64,000 nt of DNA, taken from contig CAYGZL010000170.1 of NCBI GenBank assembly GCA_964354345.1, positions 1 through 64,000 on the forward strand, read 5' to 3'. The position numbers and the translations under genes are program-made. Of this stretch, positions 49,568 through 59,377 are shown piece after piece. The notes under the pieces are model-generated. The model searched no databases. It saw nothing but the letters and a program-made list of their open reading frames with translations, and was not told the origin of the DNA. The DNA is from CAYGZL01 sp964354345. GTDB lineage: Bacteria > Chloroflexota > Anaerolineae > Anaerolineales > UBA4823. Position 1 is the first letter of the stretch, and every line of letters starts with the position of its first letter.

Positions 49568-50734
49568 GTGAACGAAGAGCAAAAGCAGCAGTATCACGAG
49601 AAATACGCTCAAAAGAAGCAGAAAGGCGTGAAATTTTATCCCGACATTGTCTACAAGGATATGTTGGTCGCCTTTGCTGTCTTCTTGTTGCTGATTATGC
49701 TGGCAACTTTTATTGGGGTGAAAAACGAGCCGCGGGTTGATCCGAATGACACAACCTATGTGCCTCGCCCGGAATGGTATTTTATGTTCCTGTTCCAAAT
49801 GCTGAAATACTTTCCGGGAAAAATTGAATGGATTGGGACAGCCGTCATCCCGGGCCTGGCTGTCCTGGCTCTGTTCTTGTTGCCCTTTTTCGATAGAAAT
49901 ACCCACCGTCACTGGAGTAAACGCAAGCTGGCGATTTCGATCATGTCGGTGGTTGTGTTGGGGATAGTCGCTTTGACCATTCTGGCGGTTGTGACTACTC
50001 CTTCTCAAGCAGAGGTAGGAACTACTGCAGCGACCCTCACCGAGCAAATATCTGCCGGGCAGGATCTCTACTCACTGAATTGTGTTGAGTGTCATGGTCC
50101 AGAAGGGGAGGGAGGCGTGATTCAGGGTGTGCAAGGGTTGGAAGGTTTCAAAATGAAACCCCTTAAATCCCAGGATGAGATGTATACCCGTACAGACGAT
50201 GCCCTGTTTAACATCATTAATTTCGGTCAGCCAGGTCTTGGTATGCAACCTTTCGGTCGGGCTTATGGCGGCAGTTTAGCTCCAGATCAAATTACTTCCA
50301 TTGTCACTTTCATGCGCTATACCTGGGATGATCGCGCCGAAATGCCCAAGGGCGTCGCCCAGGCTGGCGTTATCCCGACTTTGGCGCCTGACCAGACGCC
50401 GTCTTATGAAGTGAATATCGCGCCCATCATCAAGCGTTATTGCATTTCCTGCCACCAGGCGGGCAAGAAGAATAATAACCTATTGCTTACCTCTTACCAG
50501 GAGATGATGTCCTCAGGCGATCACGCACCCAACATCAAGCCTGGCGACCTGACCAGTAACCTGATTCGCATGATAAACCGGGAAGAGATTGACGCCGGCG
50601 GCGCGATGCCGCCCACTAAAGCGTTACCCACTGGTCTGGTAGATATCTTCCAACGCTGGATACAGGCTGGTGTGCCTAATACCCCTGCCGATGCTGCCAA
50701 GGTTACTCCAAGTCCAACAGGTACAACACCGTGA
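49568..50734 (+). CDS. qcrC: Subunit IV fused to a two-haem cytochrome c
   Basis: A 388-residue fusion. The N-terminal part is cytochrome b subunit IV (three helices; RPEWYFMFLFQMLKYF is the Q-o site PEWY motif). It is followed by an external c-type part with two haem-binding CxxCH motifs: CVECH (about residue 178) and CISCH (about residue 295), about 117 residues apart. It starts with GTG at 49568, after AAGGAG. The C-terminus is Pro/Thr-rich. The arrangement replaces a separate cytochrome c1. Closely resembles Bacillus QcrC, but with two haems. Confidence 0.92.
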   Translation: MNEEQKQQYHEKYAQKKQKGVKFYPDIVYKDMLVAFAVFLLLIMLATFIGVKNEPRVDPNDTTYVPRPEWYFMFLFQMLKYFPGKIEWIGTAVIPGLAVLALFLLPFFDRNTHRHWSKRKLAISIMSVVVLGIVALTILAVVTTPSQAEVGTTAATLTEQISAGQDLYSLNCVECHGPEGEGGVIQGVQGLEGFKMKPLKSQDEMYTRTDDALFNIINFGQPGLGMQPFGRAYGGSLAPDQITSIVTFMRYTWDDRAEMPKGVAQAGVIPTLAPDQTPSYEVNIAPIIKRYCISCHQAGKKNNNLLLTSYQEMMSSGDHAPNIKPGDLTSNLIRMINREEIDAGGAMPPTKALPTGLVDIFQRWIQAGVPNTPADAAKVTPSPTGTTP

Positions 50735-50761
50735 TTCTGAGAACGATCTTAAATTTTCGAA

Positions 50762-50793
50762 GCCCCTCAGTAAACTGGGGGGCATTCATTTTA
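50762..50793 (+). terminator. Rho-independent terminator after qcrABC
   Basis: GCCCCTCAGT (50762-50771) and ACTGGGGGGC (50774-50783): ten pairs including one G-T, two-base loop, then ATTCATTTT. It sits between the convergent qcrC and icd genes. Confidence 0.8.
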
Positions 50794-50826
50794 ATACGCT
50801 TATCGGATTAAGGAACCGAAGTGCAT

Positions 50827-52128
50827 TTATCCCATACCCTGGATAATGGCATCGCCGAATTCCGAGCACTTCAGTAGCGTGGCGCCATCCATCAATCGGT
50901 GGAAGTCGTACGTGACAGTCTTGGCGGCGATGGCTCCTTCTGTGCCCTTGATAATCAGGTCGGCTGCTTCCGGCCAACCCATGTAGCGGAACATCATCTC
51001 GCCCGAGAGAATTACAGAACCTGGATTAACCATATCCTTATCAGCGTATTTGGGCGCGGTGCCGTGGGTGGCTTCAAAGACTGCATGACCGGTAGAGAAG
51101 TTGATATTTCCGCCCGGGGCAATACCGATCCCGCCCACTTGCGCTGCCAGTGCGTCGGATAGATAGTCGCCGTTCAGATTCATTGTAGCCAGGACATCAA
51201 AATCGCGGGCGCGTGTGATCGTCTGTTGGAAAACAATGTCAGCGATCACATCCTTGATAATCAGTTTACCGGTCTTGATTGCTGCATCCTGTTCGGCATT
51301 AGCAGCCTCTTCGCCCTCTTCGTAGCGCGTCCGTTCCCATTGTGTCCAGGTATAAACCTGGTTGCTGAATTCGTACTCGGCCACTTCATAACCCCAGTTG
51401 CGAAAAGCGCCTTCGGTGTACTTCATGATGTTGCCCTTATGCACCAGGGTGACGCTGCGGCGTTTATTTTCAATTGCCCAGTGGATGGCGGCACGTACCA
51501 GGCGCGCAGTGCCTTCCTTCGAAACTGGTTTTACACCAATCCCGGCAGTATCTGGGAAGCGAATCTTGGCGTATTCCTTTGGGAATTGCTGCTGAAGCAA
51601 CTCCTTGAAGCGCCGGTTGTCTTCGCTACCATATTCAAACTCAATGCCAGTATAAATATCCTCGGTATTCTCGCGGAAGACGACCATATCTACATATTCA
51701 GGATGCTTGACCGGGGATGGCACACCAGCAAAGTAGCGAATCGGCCGCTGACAGACATATAGGTCGAGCGCTTTGCGTAATGCTACATTAAGAGAACGGA
51801 TTCCCCCGCCAATTGGTGTGGTTAACGGGCCTTTGATCCCCACCAGGAATTCCTGAAAAGCCTGCACAGTCTCATCGGGTAGCCAGGAGCCAGATTTATT
51901 GAAGGCTTTTTCACCGGCGTACACTTCCATCCAATGGATTTTCCGTTTGCCTTTATAGGCTTTCTCCACTGCTGCATTAAAAACCCGCTCTGAAGCGTGC
52001 CAGATGTCACGCCCGGCGCCATCACCTTCTACGAATGGGACAACCGGATGATCTGGCACCCGTAGCTTTCCATCCTGAATGGTGATTTTCCCCCCGCCCT
52101 CAGGGACTTTCGCGATTGTGTAAGCCAT
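50827..52128 (-). CDS. icd: NADP-dependent isocitrate dehydrogenase
   Basis: TCA-cycle enzyme, 433 residues. The substrate Ser loop region [20 protein letters not shown] is clear, as are the conserved [13 protein letters not shown] and [21 protein letters not shown] use is indicated by [14 protein letters not shown], in which Lys and Tyr follow the family pattern for 2'-phosphate binding. Metal Asp residues occur in [10 protein letters not shown] and [16 protein letters not shown] precedes the ATG. Its promoter lies divergent from the Ca2+ ATPase gene. Confidence 0.94.
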   Translation of the reverse strand: MAYTIAKVPEGGGKITIQDGKLRVPDHPVVPFVEGDGAGRDIWHASERVFNAAVEKAYKGKRKIHWMEVYAGEKAFNKSGSWLPDETVQAFQEFLVGIKGPLTTPIGGGIRSLNVALRKALDLYVCQRPIRYFAGVPSPVKHPEYVDMVVFRENTEDIYTGIEFEYGSEDNRRFKELLQQQFPKEYAKIRFPDTAGIGVKPVSKEGTARLVRAAIHWAIENKRRSVTLVHKGNIMKYTEGAFRNWGYEVAEYEFSNQVYTWTQWERTRYEEGEEAANAEQDAAIKTGKLIIKDVIADIVFQQTITRARDFDVLATMNLNGDYLSDALAAQVGGIGIAPGGNINFSTGHAVFEATHGTAPKYADKDMVNPGSVILSGEMMFRYMGWPEAADLIIKGTEGAIAAKTVTYDFHRLMDGATLLKCSEFGDAIIQGMG

Positions 52129-52172
52129 AGCTTCCTCTCCCTATCTGAGCAGTCTGTAGTTTTGGTGAAAAC

Positions 52173-52200
52173 ATTATAGCAAATACCTGCGCAAAAACAA
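52173..52200 (-). promoter_or_regulatory. Predicted promoter of icd
   Basis: Minus-strand TTGTTT (52200-52195), a 16-nt spacer, and TATAAT (52178-52173). Transcription would start near 52166, giving a leader of about 38 nt with a normal ribosome-binding site. Confidence 0.6.
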
Positions 52201-52258
52201 AAGTAACAATTGTCATGCTCCCGATCCCTCCCTATATAAATTCTCATTCCAGGCCTCA

Positions 52259-52267
52259 TGCTATAAT
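52259..52267 (+). promoter_or_regulatory. Extended -10 box placing the start at the Ca2+ ATPase ATG
   Basis: TGCTATAAT (52259-52267), then seven bases, then ATG at 52275. No Shine-Dalgarno sequence lies between. A possible -35 (TTCTCA, 52241-52246) is poorly spaced. Predicted leaderless or nearly leaderless transcript. Confidence 0.5.
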
Positions 52268-52274
52268 AGCGGGC

Positions 52275-55142
52275 ATGTCGAACCAATTCACCCCCCGTCT
52301 CATTTCTGATCAATCCAGTGAACGTTCCTGGCACACTTTGCACCCCGACCAGGTGTTACATGAACTGGATACATTGGCCGAACAAGGTTTATCCAAAGCC
52401 GAAGTAGAGCGTCGGCAGCAGCAATATGGCCTCAACCAGTTGGTTGAGGCGCCTCCAGTTACCTTTTGGCAGATGCTCTGGGAGCAGTTCAATAATTTTG
52501 TCGTCATCATGCTGATCGCGGCGTCTGTTATCTCGGCCTTCTTAGGTGACTACGTGGAGGCCGCCGCGATTATGGCCATCGTAGTCTTGAACGCCACCCT
52601 GGGAGTTGTCCAGGAACGACGCGCCGAACAGGCCCTGGCTGCCTTGCGTAAGCTGGCCGCGCCCGAGGCGCACGTGATTCGCGATGGGTCACGACAGGTA
52701 GTCCAAGCGCGTGAATTGGTGCCGGGCGATATCGTTTTGGTGGAATCGGGCAACTATATCCCCGCGGATGTTCGCTTGATCGAAACCTATAACCTGCGGA
52801 TCGAAGAAGCTGCCTTGACCGGCGAGTCGGTGCCGGTGCAGAAAGACGCCGCATTACGCCTGGAAGCCGATGTTCCGCTGGGCGACCGTAAGAATACCGC
52901 CTTTATGGGCACTCTGGTAAATTATGGGCGCGGTAAAGGGATCGTGGTCAGCACGGGCATGCGCACTCAAATCGGTCTGATTGCTCAGATGCTTCAAGCA
53001 GTTGAACAAGAACCGACCCCCCTCCAGCTTCGCCTTCAGGAGCTGGGAAAGACCCTGGGTTGGGCGTGCCTGGTAGTGTGTGCGGTAGTTTTTGCGGTGG
53101 CGGTCATCAAAGAGACAAACCTGGGTTTACTGACCGCGGCCGGCGGTGGCCTGTTGGCTTATCTAGATGCCGCCAAGGCCAAGTTAAGTGAGACTTTTCT
53201 GGTGGCTGTCAGCCTGGCGATCGCCGCAGTGCCGGAGGGTTTACCGGCCATCGTGACCATCAGCCTGGCGCTGGGTATGCGTGAGATGATCCATCGCCAC
53301 GCTTTGATCCGCCGCCTGGCCTCGGTCGAAACGCTCGGTTCAGCCACGGTGATCTGTTCCGATAAAACTGGCACTCTCACACAGAATGAGATGACTGTCA
53401 CACGCATGTGGGTGGATGGGCATGTCGTGGAGGTTACCGGCACCGGTTATATTCCCGTGGGTGAGTTCTATATCGATGAGGTCAAAGTAAATTTGAGTAA
53501 TTACCCGGGAGCGTTAACCAATTTGTGGGTGGCCGTTCTGAATAATGACGCTGGTCTAGAAGTGAACGTCTCGGAGGGCTCAAAAACGAACTACCGGCTG
53601 GTTGGTGACCCGACCGAAGGTGCGATGGTGGTCGCGGCACTAAAAGCAGGCGCCGACTCGGCTCCATTGTGCGCTGCCTATCCACGGGTTGCCGAAATTC
53701 CCTTCGACTCAATTCGCAAGCGGATGGTGACAATCCATCGCATTGAGCAACCCGCGCGGCAAGATCCTTCACCGTTTCAAGACGATGAATACCAGCAATC
53801 CTATGTGATCACGGTGAAGGGCGCGCCAGATATCGTCCTGGATTTGTGTAGCAGCTACCAGCAGATAGATGACCGGGTTGCGCCGTTAGACGAGTTACAG
53901 CGCGCTCGCGTGCTGACCGCCAATGACCGCATGACCCAGGATGCCTTGCGGGTCTTGGGGATGGCCTACAAGGTAGTAGCGCAGCTTCCGTCTCTCGATG
54001 ATTTGGTTGAGTTAGAAAAAGAATTAATTTTTGTGGGCTTGATCGGCATGATTGACCCACCACGACCGGAGGTTCCGGCTGCACTGGAGAAGGGTCGTAG
54101 GGCGGGAATTCGCACGGTAATGATTACTGGCGATTATCCGAATACTGCCCGAGCGATCGCCGAGGCGATCGGTTTGTTGAAGGCTGGTCATCGGGTATTA
54201 ACTGGCGCAGAGTTGAGCCAGATGGATGACGCCACCTTCCAGCGTGAGGTGGTGTATACCGATGTATTCGCCCGCGTCTCCCCCGAGCATAAATTACGGA
54301 TCGTTGAGGCTCTCCGCGCTGATGGGCAGGTGGTCGCCATGACTGGCGATGGCGTCAACGATGCTCCCTCCATCAAGCGCGCCGACATCGGTGTGGCGAT
54401 GGGCATCACGGGTACGGATGTAGCCAAAGAGAGCGCCGATATGGTGCTGACCGATGATAACTATGCCAGCATCGTTTCTGCCGTGGAACAGGGGCGGATT
54501 ATTTATAGCAACATCCGTAAGTTCGTATATTACTTATTGTCTTGCAACATGGCCGAAATAGCCATTATCTTTCTCGGCACATTGTTCTGGCGCAGTTCGC
54601 CTTTGACCGCCATTCAATTGCTCTGGTTAAATCTGATCACCGATGGCGCGCCAGCCCTGGCCCTGGGCACCGAGAAGGGCGATCCTGATATCATGGAGCA
54701 ACCGCCCCGCCCCACCACTGAACCTATAATTAACCGCTTCATGTTGGCAGGCATCTCCGTCCAAACGGTGGCGATTACTGCGGTCACTTTAGCAGCCTAC
54801 ATTTTCGGCCGGTATACCCAACCTGCACAACTGGGGTTTGCTCAGACGATGGCGTTTGTGACACTTTCGACTTCGGAACTACTGCGTGCTTACACTGCCC
54901 GTTCCGAGCGTTATCCCCTGCTCAAGATTGGAATTTTCAAGAACCGCAATATGAACCTGGCGGTGTTGTCGTCGGTGACTTTATTACTGGCGGTAGTCTA
55001 CCTGCCATTTTTACAGCCGGTTTTTAACACAACCGCACTAGGTTGGGCTCAGTGGGAGCTGATCCTGCCGCTTTTACTCATCCCTTCCATTGCAGCCGAG
55101 GCAACGAAGTTCGTTTCCAGCCGCTTGCGTAAGAAAGGGTAG
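52275..55142 (+). CDS. Ca2+-type cation-transporting P-type ATPase
   Basis: PII-type cation pump, 955 residues. Motifs: TGES (near residue 182), phosphorylation loop [14 protein letters not shown] with Asp363, GDGVNDAPS (near 690), and about ten membrane helices. Residues that bind Ca2+ in SERCA/PMR1-type pumps are kept: Glu in VPEGLPAI (M4), Asn and Glu in SCNMAEIAI (M5), and Asn and Asp in [12 protein letters not shown] (M6). This supports Ca2+ (or Mn2+) export rather than Mg2+ or K+. The shorter start at 52275 agrees with the -10 box position; a frame from 52215 would overlap the promoter. Confidence 0.92.
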   Translation: MSNQFTPRLISDQSSERSWHTLHPDQVLHELDTLAEQGLSKAEVERRQQQYGLNQLVEAPPVTFWQMLWEQFNNFVVIMLIAASVISAFLGDYVEAAAIMAIVVLNATLGVVQERRAEQALAALRKLAAPEAHVIRDGSRQVVQARELVPGDIVLVESGNYIPADVRLIETYNLRIEEAALTGESVPVQKDAALRLEADVPLGDRKNTAFMGTLVNYGRGKGIVVSTGMRTQIGLIAQMLQAVEQEPTPLQLRLQELGKTLGWACLVVCAVVFAVAVIKETNLGLLTAAGGGLLAYLDAAKAKLSETFLVAVSLAIAAVPEGLPAIVTISLALGMREMIHRHALIRRLASVETLGSATVICSDKTGTLTQNEMTVTRMWVDGHVVEVTGTGYIPVGEFYIDEVKVNLSNYPGALTNLWVAVLNNDAGLEVNVSEGSKTNYRLVGDPTEGAMVVAALKAGADSAPLCAAYPRVAEIPFDSIRKRMVTIHRIEQPARQDPSPFQDDEYQQSYVITVKGAPDIVLDLCSSYQQIDDRVAPLDELQRARVLTANDRMTQDALRVLGMAYKVVAQLPSLDDLVELEKELIFVGLIGMIDPPRPEVPAALEKGRRAGIRTVMITGDYPNTARAIAEAIGLLKAGHRVLTGAELSQMDDATFQREVVYTDVFARVSPEHKLRIVEALRADGQVVAMTGDGVNDAPSIKRADIGVAMGITGTDVAKESADMVLTDDNYASIVSAVEQGRIIYSNIRKFVYYLLSCNMAEIAIIFLGTLFWRSSPLTAIQLLWLNLITDGAPALALGTEKGDPDIMEQPPRPTTEPIINRFMLAGISVQTVAITAVTLAAYIFGRYTQPAQLGFAQTMAFVTLSTSELLRAYTARSERYPLLKIGIFKNRNMNLAVLSSVTLLLAVVYLPFLQPVFNTTALGWAQWELILPLLLIPSIAAEATKFVSSRLRKKG

Positions 55143-55144
55143 TT

Positions 55145-55176
55145 ATAAAATCGCCTCTACTGGGAGGCGATTTTAT
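55145..55176. terminator. Bidirectional terminator between the Ca2+ ATPase and rnhB genes
   Basis: A 13-bp perfect stem, ATAAAATCGCCTC (55145-55157) and GAGGCGATTTTAT (55164-55176), six-base loop. A-run on one side and T-run on the other allow termination of both convergent genes. Confidence 0.85.
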
Positions 55177-55186
55177 TGAGTAATAA

Positions 55187-55825
55187 TCATATTCTATGAA
55201 AGTGAAAACTACGCCGGTGGATCGAGCTGGGACCCAGGTTCTGCAAGGCCAGCCGGTGTTCCTGGGTGCCGTAGCCCTTGTGGGCTGCCAGGCCATAACC
55301 GGGGTACTGCTGGTCGAGTTCCACCAGCCAGACATCCCGGGCTGTCTTCGCCAAGATCGAGGCAGCCGCGATGCTCAACGAGCGGGCGTCGCCTTTAACC
55401 AGGGCAGTTTGTGGCAGGCTGCATTCCGGCAGATGAAAGTAATCAATCAACATGTGTTCGGGCAGGATGGTTAATTTTTCTACTGCTCGCCGGGCTGCCA
55501 AACGTGTCGCTGCGGCGATGCCATGCGTATCAATCTCCTCCACGGACGCACAACCCACCGCGTAGGCCAGCGCCAGGCGGGGCAGGCGTTCCGTCCACTC
55601 GGCGCGCTGGGTGGGGGTCATCTGTTTCGAGTCGCGCACACCGTGTAAAGCGGCAGCCAGCGTTGGGTCGGGTGGGAAGATCACCACCGCTGCGGCGACC
55701 GGACCCGCCAGGGCGCCTCGCCCGGCTTCATCAATGCCCGCCACCCGGCAGATCCCAGATTGCCAAAGGAGAATTTCGAAAGCGAAATCAGGTTCTGCAG
55801 GGATCAGCCTACGGTCAAATTTCAT
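55187..55825 (-). CDS. rnhB: Ribonuclease HII
   Basis: Removes ribonucleotides from DNA-RNA hybrids, 212 residues. Active-site Asp-Glu in [16 protein letters not shown] near residue 30; further acidic residues in GVRDSKQMT and [28 protein letters not shown] is typical of RNase HII. The start is placed at the ATG at 55825; the reading frame continues upstream to 55870, and a Shine-Dalgarno-like GAGGAG lies between, so the exact start is uncertain. Confidence 0.92.
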   Translation of the reverse strand: MKFDRRLIPAEPDFAFEILLWQSGICRVAGIDEAGRGALAGPVAAAVVIFPPDPTLAAALHGVRDSKQMTPTQRAEWTERLPRLALAYAVGCASVEEIDTHGIAAATRLAARRAVEKLTILPEHMLIDYFHLPECSLPQTALVKGDARSLSIAAASILAKTARDVWLVELDQQYPGYGLAAHKGYGTQEHRLALQNLGPSSIHRRSFHFHRI

Positions 55826-55916
55826 AGAAACAGACCCGCAATAGCTCCTCGACCATATTCTGGTGATCAAAGGCAGTCGGTGTGTAATGGATTAACAAAC
55901 CTGGGCGAGAGATCTC

Positions 55917-56228
55917 CTACAGGATCGGCACGCCATCCAGGCGATCCTGACTGGTGACTAGATCTCCCGTCACCAGGATCTCTTTCCCATCCTGCTGAAT
56001 CACGCGCAGGGGTTGGTAGAGATGGAAGGTGCTCGCCATCAGGGGAATGCGCTCGCCGGCGTAATAACGCTTGCCGGACTTGAGGTATTCAATTAAAGTC
56101 TGGCGATTGATTAAGATATAGTCGGAAAAAGTAGGTCCCCGGCGTAGATAGGCCCGTACCCACTCCACCTGCCCGTCTCGCTGGTAGCGGACGGCCTGCA
56201 CCACGCCATCAAACTTCACTTTAGCCAC
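55917..56228 (-). CDS. Conserved-looking protein of unknown function, 103 residues
   Basis: Starts with GTG preceded by AGGAGGG. Sequence is a compact mix of predicted beta strands: VKFDGVVQAVRYQRDGQVEW, VRAYLRRGPTFSDYILINRQ, then GKRYYAGERIPLM. No membrane segment, signal or Cys. It lies between tRNA-Pro and rnhB on the same strand. I do not recognise the family; a small beta-barrel or nucleic-acid-associated protein are guesses only. Confidence 0.6.
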   Translation of the reverse strand: MAKVKFDGVVQAVRYQRDGQVEWVRAYLRRGPTFSDYILINRQTLIEYLKSGKRYYAGERIPLMASTFHLYQPLRVIQQDGKEILVTGDLVTSQDRLDGVPIL

Positions 56229-56303
56229 ACTGCCCTCCTGCGAACAAGGCTATTACAGAAACCAAACGTGAAACGCAGATCGCTCCCGTTTCACGTTTTC
56301 AGG

Positions 56304-56377
56304 TCGGGGCGGGCGGACTCGAACCGCCGACCCCCGCGTCCCAAACGCGGTGCGCTACCGAACTGCGCTACACCCCG
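56304..56377 (-). tRNA. tRNA-Pro (anticodon TGG)
   Basis: A 74-nt cloverleaf. Acceptor CGGGGTG/CGCCCCG with one G-T pair, D stem GCGC/GCGC, anticodon stem CCGCG/CGCGG around TTTGGGA (anticodon TGG, reads CCA), T arm GGCGG-TTCGAGT-CCGCC, discriminator A. CCA is not encoded. Confidence 0.95.
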
Positions 56378-56425
56378 TGCATAGAGAGTATAATGCGAAT
56401 AGGCCATCCGCGTCAAGGAGTGTTT

Positions 56426-57175
56426 ATGCCTTTCGTTTCTGATACCTCCTTTTCCCTCCTTTATGACGCTCACCACCGCCGCCACACTGAAGACCTGGCT
56501 TTCTGGCAGAAGCTGGCCACTCGTTATGGCGACCCAATCCTGGAGTTAGGTTGCGGTACAGGGCGGGTGTTGCTTGAGCTAGCCCAGTCTGGTCATCAGA
56601 TGACCGGCCTCGACTTCGATCCGGCTATGCTGGCTATCTTGCGGCAGTACCTGACTCCCGAGATAAAGCCACGCGTGGCACTGTTGCTGTCAGACATGCG
56701 TAATTTTCATCTGGCTTGCGCCTTCAGCCTGGTTGTGCTGCCTTGTAATACCTACAGTGGTTTTTGTGCACAGGAGCGGGAGAGCATCTTACAGTGCGTA
56801 CGCTGCTGTCTTCGATCAGGGGGCGCCTTTGTCGCCAGTCTGCCCAATCCGCGCCTGCTCCGTCACCTACCTATCCGTGCCGTGGCTGAGATCGAAGAAA
56901 TTTTCCCTCACCCACGCGATGGCGAGCCAGTGCAGGTCAGTAGCGCCTGGCACCGTCAGGCCACTTGCATCACCTTTACCTGGCACTACGATCACCTGTT
57001 ACCGGATGGCGGTGTGGAACGCCTCACAACCCAGGTATCCCACCAACTCACCTCATCCGAAGACTATATATGCGAATTGCGCGCCGCGGGCTTCTCCTCC
57101 ATCGATTCGTTTGGGGATTTCGACAGCACACCTTACACCGCCGACGCACCTTACCTGATTTTGTTGGCGGCCTGA
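56426..57175 (+). CDS. Class I SAM-dependent methyltransferase
   Basis: A 249-residue Rossmann-fold protein. Motif I LELGCGTGRVLLELA (near residue 45), motif II acidic residue in TGLDFDPAMLAIL, and AFSLVVLPCNTYSGF in the position of motif IV. The ATG at 56426 follows AAGGAG by five bases. The C-terminal part LRAAGFSSIDSFGDF matches the end of the fold. Substrate unknown. It stands alone, divergent from tRNA-Pro. Confidence 0.85.
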   Translation: MPFVSDTSFSLLYDAHHRRHTEDLAFWQKLATRYGDPILELGCGTGRVLLELAQSGHQMTGLDFDPAMLAILRQYLTPEIKPRVALLLSDMRNFHLACAFSLVVLPCNTYSGFCAQERESILQCVRCCLRSGGAFVASLPNPRLLRHLPIRAVAEIEEIFPHPRDGEPVQVSSAWHRQATCITFTWHYDHLLPDGGVERLTTQVSHQLTSSEDYICELRAAGFSSIDSFGDFDSTPYTADAPYLILLAA

Positions 57176-57349
57176 CTCCCGATTCTTATAGAACTCATAG
57201 ACTTAGTTTACGTTTTTCTGATGCGGTCTGGTTAAGATCAGCGCATAATATTGAAACGAATCTGGTTTTCCGGATCGTGAATTCAGTTTTATCACGAATA
57301 ACTTGACCATCTAATGAACCGATAATTATTTATAGAAGGAGATGAACTG

Positions 57350-57781
57350 ATGATGACCATGTATATTTCTCCCTACCGGCGAATGGTCCATTTGCGTGAC
57401 GCAATGGGACGCTTGATGGATGAGACTTTTAGCGAGAACACCCCTACCGAACGGGAGATGACTCTGGCGGTAGATGTCCGCTCGGATGATGAGGGCTTTG
57501 TCATTCAGGCGATGGTGCCTGGCCTGGAAGCCGACGACCTGACCATCGAAATCCTCAGTGACAACGTGACAATCCGCGGCGAATTCAAGTCCTGTGCGAG
57601 TGATGAAGCCCACTACCTGGCCTGCGAACTGCCCCAGGGTCGCTTTTCCCGCTCACTCACCCTGCCGGTGGCAGTCGACTCGACCAAAGCTGAAGCTAAT
57701 ATCAAGAATGGTGTGTTGACCTTACACCTGCCCAAGGCTGAAGCCCATCGACCGAAGGCAATCAAGGTTACTACGGCGTAA
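57350..57781 (+). CDS. Small heat-shock protein (Hsp20/alpha-crystallin family)
   Basis: ATP-independent chaperone, 143 residues (the next codon is also ATG). Alpha-crystallin domain about residues 38-138: TLAVDVRSDDEGFVIQAMVP, LTIEILSDNVTIRGEF, and GRFSRSLTLPVAVDSTKAEA. The conserved GVLTLHLPKAE ends it, and IKV near the C-terminus is an I-x-V-type tail motif. AAGGAG precedes the ATG. No CIRCE element was found in the 174 nt upstream. A strong terminator follows. Confidence 0.92.
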   Translation: MMTMYISPYRRMVHLRDAMGRLMDETFSENTPTEREMTLAVDVRSDDEGFVIQAMVPGLEADDLTIEILSDNVTIRGEFKSCASDEAHYLACELPQGRFSRSLTLPVAVDSTKAEANIKNGVLTLHLPKAEAHRPKAIKVTTA

Positions 57782-57803
57782 GATCACCGAATTTTATAAG
57801 CTT

Positions 57804-57840
57804 AGCCCTTCTCTTGCAATTAAGAGAAGGGCTTTTATTT
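57804..57840 (+). terminator. Rho-independent terminator after hsp20
   Basis: A 12-bp perfect stem AGCCCTTCTCTT (57804-57815) and AAGAGAAGGGCT (57822-57833), six-base loop, followed by TTTATTT. Confidence 0.9.
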
Positions 57841-57863
57841 AAGGAGCTACGCGCCTGGGTACA

Positions 57864-57872
57864 TGATAAAAT
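57864..57872 (+). promoter_or_regulatory. Extended -10 box placing the start at the rhomboid gene ATG
   Basis: TGATAAAAT (57864-57872), then six bases, then ATG at 57879. It lies directly after the hsp20 terminator. No -35 of quality and no Shine-Dalgarno sequence. Predicted leaderless transcript. Confidence 0.55.
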
Positions 57873-57878
57873 CGCTCT

Positions 57879-58592
57879 ATGTTTCCTTTACGTGATACGA
57901 TCCGCTCGCGTACATTCCCGATTATCACCTGGCTGCTAGTGATCGTCAATGTGCTGGTGTTCTTGTTCGAAGTCAGTCTGCCGACTCGGACATTAAACCA
58001 GCTGATCTTCGCCTATGGAGTTGTGCCGGCGCGCTTCTCACTCACCAACCCGCTGGCCCTGCTTTCTCACCCATTAACCCTGGTGACGCTCTTCACCCAC
58101 ATGTTCCTGCACGGCGGCTGGCTACATGTCATCAGCAACCTGTGGACGTTGCTGATCTTTGGCGATAACGTCGAGGATCGCATGGGCAAGGGACGTTACC
58201 TGGTCTTTTACCTGATCGGTGGTCTGGTCGCTGCCTTTGCCCAAATTGCCGTCGACCCGAGTAGCACGGTGCCTTCGATTGGCGCTAGTGGCGCCATCGC
58301 CGGCGTGCTGGGCGCTTACATCTTGCTCTTTCCGGGCGGTCGCGTGCTGACATTTATCCCAATCTTCATTCTACCCTGGCTGGTTGAAGTCCCGGCCTTC
58401 GTTTTCCTGGGCTTCTGGTTCGTCTCGCAGCTCTTCTCCGGACTGCTGAGCCTGCCTCACGGCGGTGTGGCTGGTGGGGTAGCCTGGTGGGCGCATATCG
58501 GTGGATTTATTTTTGGGGCGGTGTTCCACCGCCTGTTTTTAATGCCGTCCGAGCCGGTTATCGCTGATTCATATACCAATGAACGTTGGTAG
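57879..58592 (+). CDS. Rhomboid-family intramembrane serine protease
   Basis: A six-helix membrane protease, 237 residues. The loop-1 motif HGGWLHVISNLWTLLIFG, the catalytic Ser in IGASGAIAGVLGAY and the catalytic His in WWAHIGGFIFGAVFH form the Ser-His dyad of active rhomboids. The N-terminal block RTFPIITWLLVIVNVLVFLF is typical for the GlpG/YqgP-like superfamily. Substrates are unknown. Confidence 0.9.
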   Translation: MFPLRDTIRSRTFPIITWLLVIVNVLVFLFEVSLPTRTLNQLIFAYGVVPARFSLTNPLALLSHPLTLVTLFTHMFLHGGWLHVISNLWTLLIFGDNVEDRMGKGRYLVFYLIGGLVAAFAQIAVDPSSTVPSIGASGAIAGVLGAYILLFPGGRVLTFIPIFILPWLVEVPAFVFLGFWFVSQLFSGLLSLPHGGVAGGVAWWAHIGGFIFGAVFHRLFLMPSEPVIADSYTNERW

Positions 58593-58662
58593 CAATGCGA
58601 GAAGCTATTTATATTTATACAGGATAAACGATAAATGTTGATATGGTTGAGAGGAGAATTTT

Positions 58663-59319
58663 ATGATAGATGGTCCCGGCCCTGCATCACCGAAACCCCC
58701 TCCAAATAAAACTGAGCAAAGCTCGCAAACCCCACCAGCCGGAAAACCGCCCACAACTGAACTATCCCCTCAGACGCCACCTGCGGCGAAACCGACCAAA
58801 CCATCCCGGGTGCCTCCCTCGCTGGGTGTGCGTTTCTTGCGCTGGGTACTGGTGGTCTTGCTTTTGATCTTGTTGGGCTTCCTGGCTGCTCTCTTGGGAT
58901 TGTACAATCCGCTACTCGCTCGGGAAAAGCAAGCCCGCACCGACCTCCAGGCCGCCAGCCTAAAAGTTGGTGATTTACAGAGCCAGGTGGACAACCTTTC
59001 TCCCAAGGCGGCTGCCTGCCAGAACGCGGATATGCAAATCCTAGTGCTGAACGCCCGTACCGATACCCTGATGGCGCAACTGGCGTTGGCAAAGAACGAC
59101 TCCGCCAAGGCGAGTACCGCACTCAGCTCTCTGCCCGATCGTTTGAAAATACTCACCGAGCAGCTCCCGACTGACCAGCGCGATGCCGCAGTCAAATTGC
59201 AAGAGCGCTTGCAGCTGGTGCAGAGAGGGATGGCTGGTCAGGAGTACGACACCGCCTTAGCTGACCTGGAGATCTTAGCTAACGGACTGTTAAAAATTTT
59301 GACCGGTCTGGCGCCATAA
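58663..59319 (+). CDS. Single-pass membrane protein with Pro-rich N-terminus and helical exterior
   Basis: A 218-residue protein. Residues 1-52 are Pro/Thr/Lys-rich and presumably cytoplasmic. A membrane helix follows (FLRWVLVVLLLILLGFLAAL, about 58-80), and then a helical region of about 130 residues with coiled-coil character (ARTDLQAASLKVGDLQSQVD; LMAQLALAKNDSAKASTALS). GAGAGGAG precedes the ATG. No family was recognised. It resembles envelope or division-associated proteins in architecture only. Confidence 0.65.
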   Translation: MIDGPGPASPKPPPNKTEQSSQTPPAGKPPTTELSPQTPPAAKPTKPSRVPPSLGVRFLRWVLVVLLLILLGFLAALLGLYNPLLAREKQARTDLQAASLKVGDLQSQVDNLSPKAAACQNADMQILVLNARTDTLMAQLALAKNDSAKASTALSSLPDRLKILTEQLPTDQRDAAVKLQERLQLVQRGMAGQEYDTALADLEILANGLLKILTGLAP

Positions 59320-59323
59320 TAAA

Positions 59324-59361
59324 ATCGTCCCCGCTGCGGTAGATATTGCAACGGGGACGAT
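59324..59361. terminator. Terminator-like hairpin between convergent genes
   Basis: ATCGTCCCCG (59324-59333) and CGGGGACGAT (59352-59361), exact reverse complements with an 18-base loop. Lies between the convergent Pro-rich membrane-protein gene and the eRF1-like gene; AT-rich flanks on both sides allow use in either direction. Confidence 0.65.
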
Positions 59362-59377
59362 CATCTAATTTCGCAGA

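Noticed and set aside
57176..57349. CIRCE or other heat-shock operator upstream of hsp20
   Set aside because: The TTAGCACTC-N9-GAGTGCTAA palindrome is absent. A TTGACC at about 57303 has no -10 at acceptable spacing (the nearest boxes are 13-14 nt away).
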